The position numbers and the translations under genes are program-made. A stretch of 52,811 bases of DNA from Gemmatimonadota bacterium. Lineage in GTDB: Bacteria; Gemmatimonadota; Gemmatimonadetes; Gemmatimonadales; GWC2-71-9. The stretch's first letter is position 1. Every line of letters starts with the position of its first letter. The DNA lies in contig CP070666.1 in NCBI GenBank assembly GCA_020351775.1, positions 4,601,303 to 4,654,113 of the forward strand, in the 5' to 3' direction. Below the pieces are notes generated by a model that saw only the letters and a list, made by a program, of their open reading frames with translations, did no database searches and was not told the DNA's origin. Of the stretch, positions 16,509 through 25,521 are shown in pieces.

Positions 16509-17711
16509 ATGAAGCGTATTCTGTCACTGGCAATCCTACTCGCATGGCCTGCAGGTCTCCCAGCCCAGCAGGCCGCGGTGATGGAGTGGACAGGACTTTA
16601 TCAGCTTGAGCGTCGGCCCGACTACTTCGCCGAGATCGTGCGAGAGGACCCGACGGCGATAACGTTGCCGGCCCCACCGCCCGGAGAGCCTCCGGCAGTC
16701 GTTCGCGGTCTCTACCTAAATGCATGGGTCTTCGGCGGTGCGCGGTTTTACGATCTGGTGGCCCTCGCGGACACCACCGAGATCAACGCCTTTGTGATCG
16801 ACGTTAAGGATGGAACTGGTTACGTCACGTACCGGTCAAGCGTGCCAACGGCAGTTGCCATCGGCGCCAACGGCCTCGTAAGAGCCAGAGACGTACGGGA
16901 ACGGCTGGCGCTGCTGCGGCGACACGGCATTCACCCGATCGCTCGGATCGTGGTGGCCAAAGATCCGCTGCTGGCGGAGCACAGACCACAATGGGCGGTG
17001 CAGCATGTGGCTGGCGGGCTGTGGAGAGACCGGTTTGGAGATCCCTGGGTCGACGCCTATCGCGACTCGGTCTGGATGTACGCTGGTGACATCGCAGGCG
17101 AAGCTGTGTTGATGGGTTTCCGCGAACTGCAGTTTGACTATGTTCGGTTCCCTGACGAGCCCGCGGAGAACTTGGCGCGAGCGGTGTTCCCGGCACGTGG
17201 GGCACGTGAAACGAGGCGATCAGGTATCCGCCGCAATTTGAACCTATTGGGCGATCGGGTCCGCGCGCTGGGCGTCCCCTTCACGCTCGACGTGTTCGGA
17301 CTGACCACGAGCTCCACCAATGACCTGGGCATCGGCCAATACTGGGAGGACGTACTGCAAGCCGCGGATGTGGTTCTGCCGATGGTGTATCCGAGCCACT
17401 ATGGCCGCGGCGCGTACGGGTTTGACTGGCCCAACTCTCATCCCTATGAGGTGGTCACGCGAGCCCTGCAGGATGGGATGCGGCGGGCCGAGGGTCTGAG
17501 CGGGGCAGCCAGAATTCGGCCATTCCTTCAGTCGTTTTCGATTCGCCGCGTACGTTACACTGCGAGCGAAGTGAGGGCGGAGATTCAGGCAGTCGAAGAC
17601 CTCGGGCTGACCGACTGGGTCCTCTGGAATGCAAGTGGCCGCTATCCCGCCGGGGCGCTCAGGCCGACCAAGCCGCCGCCGGTTGCGACACCCGGTCAGG
17701 CGAGGCGCTAA
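16509..17711 (+). CDS. Secreted putative glycoside hydrolase, DUF4015 family
   Basis: 400 residues. The N-terminal signal peptide is MKRILSLAILLAWPAGLPAQ. The mature part is a TIM-barrel-like domain beginning RGLYLNAW; it includes INAFVIDVKDGTGYV, IHPIARIVVAKDPLL, LQFDYVRFPDE and VVLPMVYPSHYG. These phrases identify the DUF4015 putative glycosyl hydrolase family, related to GH13/GH66-like barrels. The acidic residues in VIDVKD and QFDYVRFPDE are candidate catalytic residues. It is likely periplasmic or surface-located. It lies 41 bases after the OmpA gene, so co-transcription is plausible. The substrate is unknown; the C-terminal tail is proline-rich. Confidence 0.85.
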   Translation: MKRILSLAILLAWPAGLPAQQAAVMEWTGLYQLERRPDYFAEIVREDPTAITLPAPPPGEPPAVVRGLYLNAWVFGGARFYDLVALADTTEINAFVIDVKDGTGYVTYRSSVPTAVAIGANGLVRARDVRERLALLRRHGIHPIARIVVAKDPLLAEHRPQWAVQHVAGGLWRDRFGDPWVDAYRDSVWMYAGDIAGEAVLMGFRELQFDYVRFPDEPAENLARAVFPARGARETRRSGIRRNLNLLGDRVRALGVPFTLDVFGLTTSSTNDLGIGQYWEDVLQAADVVLPMVYPSHYGRGAYGFDWPNSHPYEVVTRALQDGMRRAEGLSGAARIRPFLQSFSIRRVRYTASEVRAEIQAVEDLGLTDWVLWNASGRYPAGALRPTKPPPVATPGQARR

Positions 17712-17747
17712 GGAGATCCCACTCGACCACCTTTGCGTCGCCCCCTT

Positions 17748-17778
17748 AGGCCCCCAGAGCACCAGGCGCTTTGGGCCT
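17748..17778. terminator. Possible bidirectional hairpin between convergent genes
   Basis: AGGCCC and GGGCCT, 19 bases apart, can pair, with an additional AGC/GCT pairing inside. It lies between the convergent glycosidase-like and aconitase-family genes. There is no T-run on either strand, so an intrinsic terminator is only possible. Confidence 0.25.
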
Positions 17779-17810
17779 GCGGTAGGACAGAGACCATGCG
17801 ATCCGGGAGA

Positions 17811-19829
17811 TCAATCGGATACCCACGCAGTGATGAACCCTGCAATGGCACTGGCGGCTGTCGTGTAGGGACTCGCCAAGTACAGCTTCCCGGGACCCGA
17901 ACGACCGGGGAAATTACGGTTGATTGCACTTATGGTAACGGTGCTGTTGTCATACGATACGCCAGGCCCGGCATTGATGCAGGCGCCACAGGACGGCTCG
18001 ATGAACTTAGCACCCACGATCTCGAACACCTCAAGGTAGCCCCGGTCTGCACAGTACTGCTTGACATCTTGGGAGCCACATTGAATGAAGCACTGCACGT
18101 CCGGATGAACGGTGTCGCCCCGTTCTAAGGCCGCCTTGAACACGCGAGCATACATGTCCATATCGGACTTCTTACCACCTGTGCATGAGCCGGCGTACGC
18201 AATGTCTATCTTGACCGGTCCGCCGAGTTCCTCGATGAAGAGGCCGTTGCCCGGGTCTCCCGGCAGCGCTACCAGCGGCTGCAGCTCGTCGGCTTTGAGT
18301 TCGATGATCTCCTCATACTCTGCACCATCATCTGAGAAGAGACCTGCGATGAGCTCCCACACCTGGGACGCGTCCAAACCGCGTTCACGGTGGAGGTACT
18401 CAATCACGGCTTCGTCGGGCCTTATGATCCCGGTGAAAGCTCCGACCTCGGCCGCCATGTTCGTCATGGTCGCGCGTTCGTCCACAGACAGATCTGCGAC
18501 TGTCTCTCCAGCGTACTCCACAATCTTGCCAATCGCGTGACCGTTCTTCACATACGGGTGTCGCAGGATCTGCAGCATGAAGTCCTTGGCAGTGACGTTC
18601 TCGGGCTTGCGCCCGGTTACTCGGACGAGAACAGAAGGTGGAACCCGGATCCGCACATCTTTGGTCAGCCACGAGTTGAAGATCGCAGTCGTGCCCACCC
18701 CGAACGCGATGCTGCCAATCGCGCCCGCATGAGGTGTGTGCGAGTCGCTACCGATGATCAAATGTCCTGGTAGAGCATGCTGCTCAAGGATCTTGGTGTG
18801 GCATATTGCCTCTGAGCCGCGCGCCACTCCACCCTGTCCGGAACGAGGCAACTCGCCGTAGAGCTTGACTCCCTGAGAGAGCGCGAACTGCTCCTGCTTA
18901 CGCTTGAGTTGTAGTGCCACGTCGAGTAGGCCCTGTGCCTTCCGTTCTTCAGTCATCGCGACGTCCAGGAACGTCAGGTGATCGCGGAAGAAGAAGACGG
19001 AACCCGGGTCTGCTATCCCGACGTCCCCGCCGACATACCGCTCCCAGAATATGGCCGACATCGGGGTCACATACTCGTGACTGAACCGGATGTCAGTCCG
19101 GACGAAACCTTCGTCACCCGGCGCAATGTGAGAGACGCCCACCGCATCCTCGGCGAGATCCCGAACCCAATGTCGGGCTATGATTTTCTCAGCAAGCGTC
19201 AGCGGACGCGGTGACGAGCCAGGCGGTGGCACCTCAACCTTGCCCTGAATGCGCGCAACATTGTACTGGAATAGCCCACCGTGCTCGATGATGTCCCGTG
19301 TTATGGCTCCCTCGCCCTTGGTGAATTCAATCAGCGGGATCTCATCGCCGCGCCTGATGCGGTCCACGAGCGAGAAATCGGTACTGGTCAGGATCCCGAG
19401 GTTCTGACAGTTCTCACGGTAGATCCGCTCGATACTATCGGCAATGACCACACGGATTCCAGCTGACATCTCGGCATAGGGGGATTGTTCACGGGACGAC
19501 CCCTTCCCCCGCCGCCTCCCGCTGACCGAGCACACGAAACCACCAGCCTTGACACTGCCGCGGGAGATCGGGAACTGATCACCGGCCTTTAATCCCAGGT
19601 AAGGGAAATCACCCAGTGTCTCGTCGTAGTAGTAGCAGATGTACGCCGGCGTTATCTCATCGGTGGAGATGTCGTTCCTGAGGGACACATCCAAGGGCCA
19701 CGAGAGGTCCTCACCCTGCAACTGCCGCAGGATGAGCCGGGGATCGTCGACCAGAAACAAAATGCGGCCGGCAAACCGCAGCGTCTCAGGCAGAGTCGCG
19801 ACGGACTGTCTCTCCAATTCCTCGATCAT
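17811..19829 (-). CDS. Aconitase/isopropylmalate-isomerase-family hydratase, swivel domain N-terminal
   Basis: About 672 residues from the ATG at 19829; a longer frame to 19952 adds a non-conserved Arg/Cys-rich stretch. Residues 1 to about 195 are the swivel domain (LRNDISTDEITPAYICYYYD, then RGKGSSREQS and IERIYRENCQNLGIL). The catalytic [4Fe-4S] domains follow: GSDSHTPHAGAIG, AGSCTGGKK with the first cluster cysteine, and PSCGACINAGPG with the Cys-x2-Cys pair. All three ligands are present. Domain order is therefore swivel first, as in AcnB but without its HEAT-like domain, and several segments look closer to LeuC/LeuD. TCA-cycle aconitase is the simplest role; another hydroxyacid isomerisation is possible. 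It is divergent from the hypothetical at 19973. Confidence 0.85.
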   Translation of the reverse strand: MIEELERQSVATLPETLRFAGRILFLVDDPRLILRQLQGEDLSWPLDVSLRNDISTDEITPAYICYYYDETLGDFPYLGLKAGDQFPISRGSVKAGGFVCSVSGRRRGKGSSREQSPYAEMSAGIRVVIADSIERIYRENCQNLGILTSTDFSLVDRIRRGDEIPLIEFTKGEGAITRDIIEHGGLFQYNVARIQGKVEVPPPGSSPRPLTLAEKIIARHWVRDLAEDAVGVSHIAPGDEGFVRTDIRFSHEYVTPMSAIFWERYVGGDVGIADPGSVFFFRDHLTFLDVAMTEERKAQGLLDVALQLKRKQEQFALSQGVKLYGELPRSGQGGVARGSEAICHTKILEQHALPGHLIIGSDSHTPHAGAIGSIAFGVGTTAIFNSWLTKDVRIRVPPSVLVRVTGRKPENVTAKDFMLQILRHPYVKNGHAIGKIVEYAGETVADLSVDERATMTNMAAEVGAFTGIIRPDEAVIEYLHRERGLDASQVWELIAGLFSDDGAEYEEIIELKADELQPLVALPGDPGNGLFIEELGGPVKIDIAYAGSCTGGKKSDMDMYARVFKAALERGDTVHPDVQCFIQCGSQDVKQYCADRGYLEVFEIVGAKFIEPSCGACINAGPGVSYDNSTVTISAINRNFPGRSGPGKLYLASPYTTAASAIAGFITAWVSD

Positions 19830-19972
19830 GGCGTGGAAAGTTGTGCGCTCGGGCAGAGCCAAGCAACCTCCGCGACACGGAGTCCAACCACGTGCCGTAA
19901 CTAGAAGTCTCACAACCAGTTGCAGTGCCAGGTCTGGCCGAAACGGTGCCAACGCGGTAAGTTCTCGCGCGC

Positions 19973-21118
19973 TTGGCGTCTTGTGGCACTGTCCGCAACC
20001 GAGGATTCACCCTGGATCTGCCCGATATCCACACCGTTCCCGTAACCTGGATCCGCGAGAACGCCTGCCCGTCGATCCGATGGCGTACGGTGACGGAAAT
20101 ACTGCCTTCTGGATCGGCGACCGAAGCCGACATGGCGCAGTTGCGTCTCGACGTAGCCCAGTACAAAGCTGTCAAGCAGGTCATCAAAAAGCAGAGAGTG
20201 AACGGCACGTGGAGCGGGAACATCCTGGGCACAGCGCCGGCCAAAGCCCAGGGGATAACCGATGTCGGCACCGTGGCACAGTATCGGCGGCTCCTGGAGC
20301 TCGGGGCGTCTCCGGAGGAAAGGCCGCTTCGGATCGCCAACAGCTTGCTCTTCCGCATACTGTCGCGAGACAAAGACCCGGCACTGCTGTTCGAGTACCA
20401 GAAGGCCAGCAAGGCCAATCAACAGCTCGGTGAGTGGGCCCGTGATCTCATGCGCGAGGGCGTGACCGCAGCATTGGCCCAGGCACGCAAGAATGAAGAC
20501 CCCCGGGTCCGAGGATCCGCCCACAGGATAGTCACCCAAGTATCACAGTTTCTGCGCAGCGACTTGGCCGAGAAGCCGATTATCCGCAAGGGTTCACGCA
20601 ACATCCTGCACCCGGATGCTCGGCCTCCCACAGTGTTTGCGGTAACGATGCTGGCATTTATGCCGCGCCTGCAACGCGAGAGGGCGGGCTTCGTTGAAAG
20701 ACTGGGCGCTTACCTGACCAAGCCGACCACCAAGAGGGCTTACACGATCCAGCTGGGCCGCAAATCCGTCAAGCCGACCTTCCATCTGATGGGAGAGCCG
20801 CTCGCCGCTGACAGCGCGGGTAATCCCAAGGACTTGCCGCTTGCCCTGCACTGGCTGGAGATCCTAGCCCGGCTGCAGCTCCTGGAGCAGTCTCCAGTTG
20901 CGGTCCGGATCCTCACGAGGTTGCTCAGAGATTGCGACGATCAGGGAGTGTGGAACCCGAAGAACCTGCGTGCCCTTCCACGGTCGCCGACCGGCCTGGC
21001 AGATTTCGCATTCCCACTAGAAGCCGACACCCGCTCGCCGGACGCCAAGAAGTCCGATGTGACGTTTCGGCTGGCTCTGATTGCCAAGCTCGCCGGCTGG
21101 ACCCTGCGATACAGTTGA
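19973..21118 (+). CDS. Conserved-looking hypothetical protein, helical
   Basis: I do not recognise this 381-residue protein. It starts with a strand-like VTWIRENACPSIRWRTVTEI and becomes predominantly alpha-helical. It contains a nucleic-acid-protein-like basic patch (VKQVIKKQRVNGTWSGNILG) and later CDDQGVWNPKNLR, loosely reminiscent of the terpene-cyclase/prenyltransferase alpha-toroid repeat (a D-G-x-W-like turn after a helix pair). That similarity is weak. The reported start is a TTG without a good Shine-Dalgarno; the true start may be somewhat downstream. It is divergent from the aconitase-family gene and 87 bases ahead of a TrmB regulator. Confidence 0.75.
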   Translation: MASCGTVRNRGFTLDLPDIHTVPVTWIRENACPSIRWRTVTEILPSGSATEADMAQLRLDVAQYKAVKQVIKKQRVNGTWSGNILGTAPAKAQGITDVGTVAQYRRLLELGASPEERPLRIANSLLFRILSRDKDPALLFEYQKASKANQQLGEWARDLMREGVTAALAQARKNEDPRVRGSAHRIVTQVSQFLRSDLAEKPIIRKGSRNILHPDARPPTVFAVTMLAFMPRLQRERAGFVERLGAYLTKPTTKRAYTIQLGRKSVKPTFHLMGEPLAADSAGNPKDLPLALHWLEILARLQLLEQSPVAVRILTRLLRDCDDQGVWNPKNLRALPRSPTGLADFAFPLEADTRSPDAKKSDVTFRLALIAKLAGWTLRYS

Positions 21119-21168
21119 GACGAAATGGCCAACCCTCCCGTTGCGCATTGAGGTCTGCGAAGTTAGTA

Positions 21169-21182
21169 GTAGTATAGACTAC
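21169..21182. promoter_or_regulatory. Inverted repeat GTAGT-ATAG-ACTAC before trmB-like gene
   Basis: A perfect 5-base inverted repeat overlaps a -10-like TATAGA (21173-21178), with TTGAGG (21148-21153) 19 bases upstream, about 25 bases ahead of the TrmB-family start. It could be a promoter with an overlapping autoregulatory operator. Short arms make chance occurrence possible. Confidence 0.35.
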
Positions 21183-21205
21183 CCCCAAGGCTTGGCGGAT
21201 CTCAA

Positions 21206-21892
21206 TTGTCGATCGACTTGGTCCCATTCGGTTTCACCCCTACGGAATCCCTGGTCTACTCCCAGCTCATAACTCGTGGCCCCACGACCGCTTATGCCCT
21301 GTCGAAGGCGGCCGGGGTGGCCCGGGCCAACACATACCAGGCGTTGAACGGGCTCGTCTCCAAAGGGGCTGCGGTCCTGATTACCGACAACCCCCAGGTC
21401 TTCAAGCCGATCGCACCGAACGCGCTCCTAGCACTAATAGCAGCTCAGGAGGCAACGAGTCTCGATACCTTGGAAGACCAGGTAAGCAGACTGGAGGTGG
21501 GAGGCGAGCCTGCGACGTTGGAGTTCACGGGCCAGCGGGCATTGGGCGAGTTAGTCTTGCGAACGGCAGTCCGGGCTGAGGCCGTGACCTGCCTGGCGCC
21601 TGCCCCGACGCTCACGACGCTGATCCCAATCTGGCGTAAACGGGTCGCTGATAAGGCGACCACAAGCCTGTGGTCGGTGGGTCCGGCCCCGGAGAACCTC
21701 CCGCTGAGGCTTGGCGGTACGGTACAATCTGCCAGGGTCAGAGACCTATTTGCGGGCGATATCGTCTGTCTCATTACGCCCGATATCGCGATCCTCGGCT
21801 GCTGGGATCAAGGGGGCCTGCGAGGCTTTTGGTCATCCGATCCACTGCTGGTCGGGTGTGCCCGGGGTATCATCGCAGTCTTCACGGGCTGA
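21206..21892 (+). CDS. TrmB-family transcriptional regulator
   Basis: 228 residues. The N-terminal winged helix (FGFTPTESLVYSQLITRGPT, then AYALSKAAGVARANTYQALN and LVSKGAAVLI) matches the TrmB HTH domain. A short coiled linker (SLDTLEDQVSRLE) precedes a C-terminal domain resembling the phospholipase-D-like sensor region of TrmB proteins, although shorter than in archaeal sugar sensors. The TTG start has only a weak GGCGGA upstream. The effector is unknown; archaeal TrmB proteins respond to sugars. It stands alone between the hypothetical and a TetR gene, all on the plus strand. Confidence 0.85.
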   Translation: MSIDLVPFGFTPTESLVYSQLITRGPTTAYALSKAAGVARANTYQALNGLVSKGAAVLITDNPQVFKPIAPNALLALIAAQEATSLDTLEDQVSRLEVGGEPATLEFTGQRALGELVLRTAVRAEAVTCLAPAPTLTTLIPIWRKRVADKATTSLWSVGPAPENLPLRLGGTVQSARVRDLFAGDIVCLITPDIAILGCWDQGGLRGFWSSDPLLVGCARGIIAVFTG

Positions 21893-21920
21893 CGCGTGAT
21901 CAGGGCCTCTGCCGCAAGTG

Positions 21921-21936
21921 TCAACCAAAAGGTTGA
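21921..21936. promoter_or_regulatory. Candidate TetR operator (TCAACC-AAAA-GGTTGA)
   Basis: A perfect 6-base inverted repeat with an AAAA centre ends 11 bases before the GTG of the TetR-family gene at 21948. It has the same ACC-N4-GGT geometry as the site at 6456-6469 but different flanking bases, so each regulator probably recognises its own site. Binding this close to the start would block transcription or initiation. Confidence 0.6.
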
Positions 21937-21947
21937 TGTGACAGACA

Positions 21948-22529
21948 GTGCACAGTAGAGAAGGCAGTCGCAGGGCCAGAATCGCCGCAGCCGCGGAGGC
22001 GGAGTTTGCCCAATTCGGATATGCGGGCGCTCGGGTGCAGCGCATTGCCGACCGCGCCAGAGTGAACAAGCAGCTCGTGTTCTACTACTTCGGCTCCAAG
22101 GCCGGACTCTACAGAGCTGTGATGGAGGAATCCAGCAATCGCCTGCTGGCAGCATCGGCAGACGCAGATGCCCGTGCCACCCGACACCTGAGCCAGGAGC
22201 TCCGCTTGGCCCACGCTGTTTTAGGAGAGAACCCCCAGTTGGTCAGGCTGATCGTATACGACTCCTGGACGGGAGGCGTCGCACGAGAGCTAGCCGACAC
22301 CATCACATCCGAGCTTTGCGCGCGCTTGTCAGCCATTGTCTCGCAAGGACAGGGAGTAGGGTACTTTCGCGACGACGCCGACCCCGATACCATAGCACGG
22401 CAGGCAGTCAGCCTCATACTCGGCCAGCTGTGCCTCGATTCCGTGGCAGGAACTCCGCACCAGGAGCCGAGCGGCCGGAACCCCGCGGACGATATTTGCG
22501 ACATCCTGCTGCGGTACCTCGAGTGGTAG
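21948..22529 (+). CDS. TetR/AcrR-family transcriptional regulator
   Basis: 193 residues. The DNA-binding region is RRARIAAAAEAEFAQFGYAG, then VQRIADRARVNKQLVFYYFG and SKAGLYRAVME (residues of about 8-55), a standard TetR helix-turn-helix. The C-terminal half contains RLIVYDSWTGG and QAVSLILGQLCLDS. The start is GTG at 21948 and no ATG is available. A matching palindrome lies immediately upstream. Its stop is 50 bases from the convergent lon stop. No efflux pump or enzyme gene is adjacent, so the target may be distant or only itself. Confidence 0.92.
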   Translation: MHSREGSRRARIAAAAEAEFAQFGYAGARVQRIADRARVNKQLVFYYFGSKAGLYRAVMEESSNRLLAASADADARATRHLSQELRLAHAVLGENPQLVRLIVYDSWTGGVARELADTITSELCARLSAIVSQGQGVGYFRDDADPDTIARQAVSLILGQLCLDSVAGTPHQEPSGRNPADDICDILLRYLEW

Positions 22530-22579
22530 CGGGAAGTAGGTGCTACCTGATACCGACCCCACAGCGCCGGTCATCCGTT

Positions 22580-24985
22580 TCACCCCCCGGCACGGTCACC
22601 CTCGGCCGATGCTGCTGACAGAGCCAGTTCGAGAGCTTCGCTCAGGGTCTCGGCCGCATAGACCTCGATCCGGCATCTCTCCACTTCGCTCAGATCATCC
22701 AGGTCAGGCAGATTCTCCTTAGGGAGGACTATGCTGGAGATGCCGGCGCGGCACGCGCCGAGAACCTTCTCCTTCACCCCGCCAATCGGGAGAACACGCC
22801 CGGACAGCGTGATCTCCCCAGTCATAGCAAGATCGTGGCGCACGGGGATGCCAGACAGCCGGCTGATCAACGCCGTTGCCATAGTTACCCCGGCAGAGGG
22901 CCCGTCCTTGGGAATGGCACCGGCCGGCACGTGGATGTGAAGATCCTTGTCGGCAAACATGCCGGCGGAGATCCCGAGTTCGCCCGCGTGCGATTTCGCG
23001 TACGAGAGCGCCGCTTGAGCCGACTCCTTCATAACATCACCGAGCTGACCAGTCAGGACTAGTGTGCCTTTGCCCGGCATTACCGAAGCCTCCACGAACA
23101 TTATGTCTCCGCCCACAGGCGTGTAGTACATGCCCGTGGCAACCCCGACTTGGTCCTCCTGGGCGGCCTTCTCCGGATGCACGGTCGGTCTGCCGATCAA
23201 TTCGCGCACGTTATCCTGGTCAACCATCAACGACCCCACCTCCTGCACGGCAACCTTACGCGCAACCTTGCGGGTGACCTTTCCCAACTCGCGCTCCAAT
23301 TGCCTGACTCCGGCTTCGCGAGTGTGGCCAGTGATAACGGACCTTACGGCAGCGTCCGTCACTGTAAGCTGCTCGGGGGACAATCCCGCTTGGATTACCT
23401 GGCGCGGGATCAGATATCGACGTGCGATCTCAAGCTTCTCCTGTTCGGTGTAACCGGAGAACTCGACCAACTCCATCCGATCCAACAACGGAGGCGGAAT
23501 ATTGGGTATGAAGTTCGCGGTGGCGATGAACATCACCTCCGACAAGTCAAACGGAATGCCCAGGTAGTGATCAGTGAACGAATCGTTCTGTGCAGGATCT
23601 AAGACTTCCAGGAGCGCCGATGCCGGATCACCCTGAAATGACACCCCCAACTTGTCCACCTCATCGAGAAGAAACACGGGGTTCTTGCTACCGGCGCGCT
23701 TGAGCCCATCCATTATGCGGCCCGGCATGGCCCCGACATATGTGCGCCTGTGACCCCGGATATCAGCCTCATCGCGCGCGCCACCGAGGGCGATTCGCAC
23801 ATACTTCCTTCCAATCGCGCGCGCGATTGACTTGGCAACTGAAGTCTTCCCCGTCCCCGGAGGTCCAGCGAACAGCAGGATGGTCCCCTTTGGTCGGCGA
23901 TCATCTTCGTTTCCGGCTGGCTCATCACCGTTGGTGCGCTGGCCCTGAAGCTTCCGAACAGCCAGGTACTCCAAGACTCGATCCTTCACCTCCTTGAGGC
24001 CGTAGTGGTCTTCGTCCAGTACGTCCTGTGCACGCTTGAGGTCCAGATGATCCTCGGTTCGGGCGTTCCACGGAAGCTCTGCCACCGTCTCCAGAAACGT
24101 TCGAATGACCTGAGCCTCCATCGATTCTCTAGGTGAACGATCCAGCCTGCTGAGTTCCCGGTTCACTTCCTTGCGAGCCTCTTGGGACAAGTCGAGCTCC
24201 TCCAACCGCTCCCGCAACTCGTCCACATCGGCTGCTTCATCCTCGTCCCCCAGCTCACGGCGGATTGCCTTGAGTTGCTCCCGCAGGAACATCTCACGCT
24301 GCCGTTCACCAAGCTCCTCCTGCACCTTCGATTTGATCTCCGCCTGCGCCTTGAGTAGGCCGATCTGACGCTGGACATGAAGCAGCACGCGGCGCAGCCG
24401 CTCCTCAACGCCAAGTGTCTCGAGCAAACCCTGTCTTTCTTGCTGAGGTATCTCCAGGTAGCCCGCCACCAGATCAGCAAAGCGACCAGGGTCATCCACT
24501 CCCTCTAGGACCTGCTGAATGACGTCCTCCGGAATGCCGGTCTTCTCGCCCAGCTCGGTAGCCCGTTCCCTTACCTCTTTGTACAGCGCTACGAACGCTG
24601 GACTGTCAGCGTCAATTGGATCTAGATCGGGAGCCTCTTGTACTACTGCTTCGAGGTAGTTGTCTGCCTGGTTGTACTGCAATACTGCTCCGCGGTGCTC
24701 GCCGTGCAGGAGAAGCTGTATTCCCCCCAAACCGCGTTGCATTTGGCCAATGCGGGCCACCGTCCCCATCGTGTGCAAACCCTCGGGTTCGACTTCCTCT
24801 TTGTCCTCCCGTTGGCAGACGGCGAATATCAGACGGTCCTCGTTCTCGCTCTTGAGTGCAGCCTCGATCGCCCCAAGGGTACGTGGCCGCCCAGCTCCAA
24901 TCGGGGCCGTCACCCCTGGGAACAGTACCAGCCCGCGAAGAGGCAGCACGGGAATCCGACGGCGAATAGTCTTCTTCTCAGTCAT
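22580..24985 (-). CDS. lon: ATP-dependent Lon protease
   Basis: 801 residues with the complete LonA layout. The N-terminal substrate-binding domain starts at [15 protein letters not shown] (residues of about 10-200), followed by a coiled-coil region and the AAA+ module with Walker [10 protein letters not shown], Walker [12 protein letters not shown] and sensor-1 ATAN. The serine protease domain has PKDGPSAG (catalytic Ser) and [10 protein letters not shown] (catalytic Lys). It degrades misfolded and regulatory proteins in the cytosol. It is transcribed alone. A TTGACA -35-like hexamer lies at about 25073-25078 on the minus strand. Two perfect palindromes farther upstream (25123-25160) suggest stress control, but the regulator is unknown. 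Confidence 0.97.
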   Translation of the reverse strand: MTEKKTIRRRIPVLPLRGLVLFPGVTAPIGAGRPRTLGAIEAALKSENEDRLIFAVCQREDKEEVEPEGLHTMGTVARIGQMQRGLGGIQLLLHGEHRGAVLQYNQADNYLEAVVQEAPDLDPIDADSPAFVALYKEVRERATELGEKTGIPEDVIQQVLEGVDDPGRFADLVAGYLEIPQQERQGLLETLGVEERLRRVLLHVQRQIGLLKAQAEIKSKVQEELGERQREMFLREQLKAIRRELGDEDEAADVDELRERLEELDLSQEARKEVNRELSRLDRSPRESMEAQVIRTFLETVAELPWNARTEDHLDLKRAQDVLDEDHYGLKEVKDRVLEYLAVRKLQGQRTNGDEPAGNEDDRRPKGTILLFAGPPGTGKTSVAKSIARAIGRKYVRIALGGARDEADIRGHRRTYVGAMPGRIMDGLKRAGSKNPVFLLDEVDKLGVSFQGDPASALLEVLDPAQNDSFTDHYLGIPFDLSEVMFIATANFIPNIPPPLLDRMELVEFSGYTEQEKLEIARRYLIPRQVIQAGLSPEQLTVTDAAVRSVITGHTREAGVRQLERELGKVTRKVARKVAVQEVGSLMVDQDNVRELIGRPTVHPEKAAQEDQVGVATGMYYTPVGGDIMFVEASVMPGKGTLVLTGQLGDVMKESAQAALSYAKSHAGELGISAGMFADKDLHIHVPAGAIPKDGPSAGVTMATALISRLSGIPVRHDLAMTGEITLSGRVLPIGGVKEKVLGACRAGISSIVLPKENLPDLDDLSEVERCRIEVYAAETLSEALELALSAASAEGDRAGG

Positions 24986-25122
24986 GCCAATAGCCCACTT
25001 GTACCGAGGTTCGATGCCATCTAGGCCAAGCCAATTGTCCTGACCGGGGCACTTACCGTGCCGGCCAGATGACTGTCAAATGATGCTACTCCTATCAATG
25101 ATGGCAGGGTATCCGGTCAAAC

Positions 25123-25160
25123 AGACCGCATCGGTCTATGACTACTGCCAAAATGGCAGT
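25123..25160. promoter_or_regulatory. Paired palindromes upstream of lon
   Basis: AGACCG-CAT-CGGTCT (25123-25137) and ACTGCCA-AAA-TGGCAGT (25144-25160) are both perfect with 3-base centres, spaced 22 bases centre to centre, about two helical turns. They lie 138-175 bases upstream of the lon start and downstream of the small gene ending at 25192. No T-run follows on the minus strand, which argues against a simple terminator. Confidence 0.4.
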
Positions 25161-25191
25161 CGGTGGGTCTCGCCCTGAGGGCCGGCGTCGA

Positions 25192-25437
25192 CTATGGGGC
25201 CCTGGGGGCGATGTTGAGAAGGGCCTTGAGTTCAGATTCGGTCAGCTGTTCGAGCAACCCGGCGCGAGTCGTAACCTCCCTTGCGGGTTCCCCTTTGTCG
25301 GATTCACAGGTGAACCTGATGATGTCGGCAGGTTCAGGGAACGAGCTCTTGGTCTTCTTGGTGGCAATCATCCCAGACGTCCGACCCACGCGTTCGGCGG
25401 CCCAGCGTCGACCAGCATCATCAGTCAACCAGCGCAT
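25192..25437 (-). CDS. Small conserved-looking hypothetical protein
   Basis: 81 residues from the ATG at 25437, which has a G-rich Shine-Dalgarno-like run just upstream. A longer frame to 25515 would run into the divergent kinase leader. The protein begins MRWLTDDAGRRWAAERVGRT, then has a Lys/Ser stretch, a FPEPADIIRFTCES segment with one cysteine, and a C-terminal helix pair (GLLEQLTESELKALLNI). This looks like a folded small protein, not a shadow frame. The function is unknown. It is divergent from the Ser/Thr kinase by 84 bases. Confidence 0.7.
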   Translation of the reverse strand: MRWLTDDAGRRWAAERVGRTSGMIATKKTKSSFPEPADIIRFTCESDKGEPAREVTTRAGLLEQLTESELKALLNIAPRAP

Positions 25438-25521
25438 GCCCCCCCGCTCGTAGCAATTACCTGCAGGTTGCCAATTGGTAAATAACGAGGTTAATCTACG
25501 CTCGGTTTGCATCATACGCCA

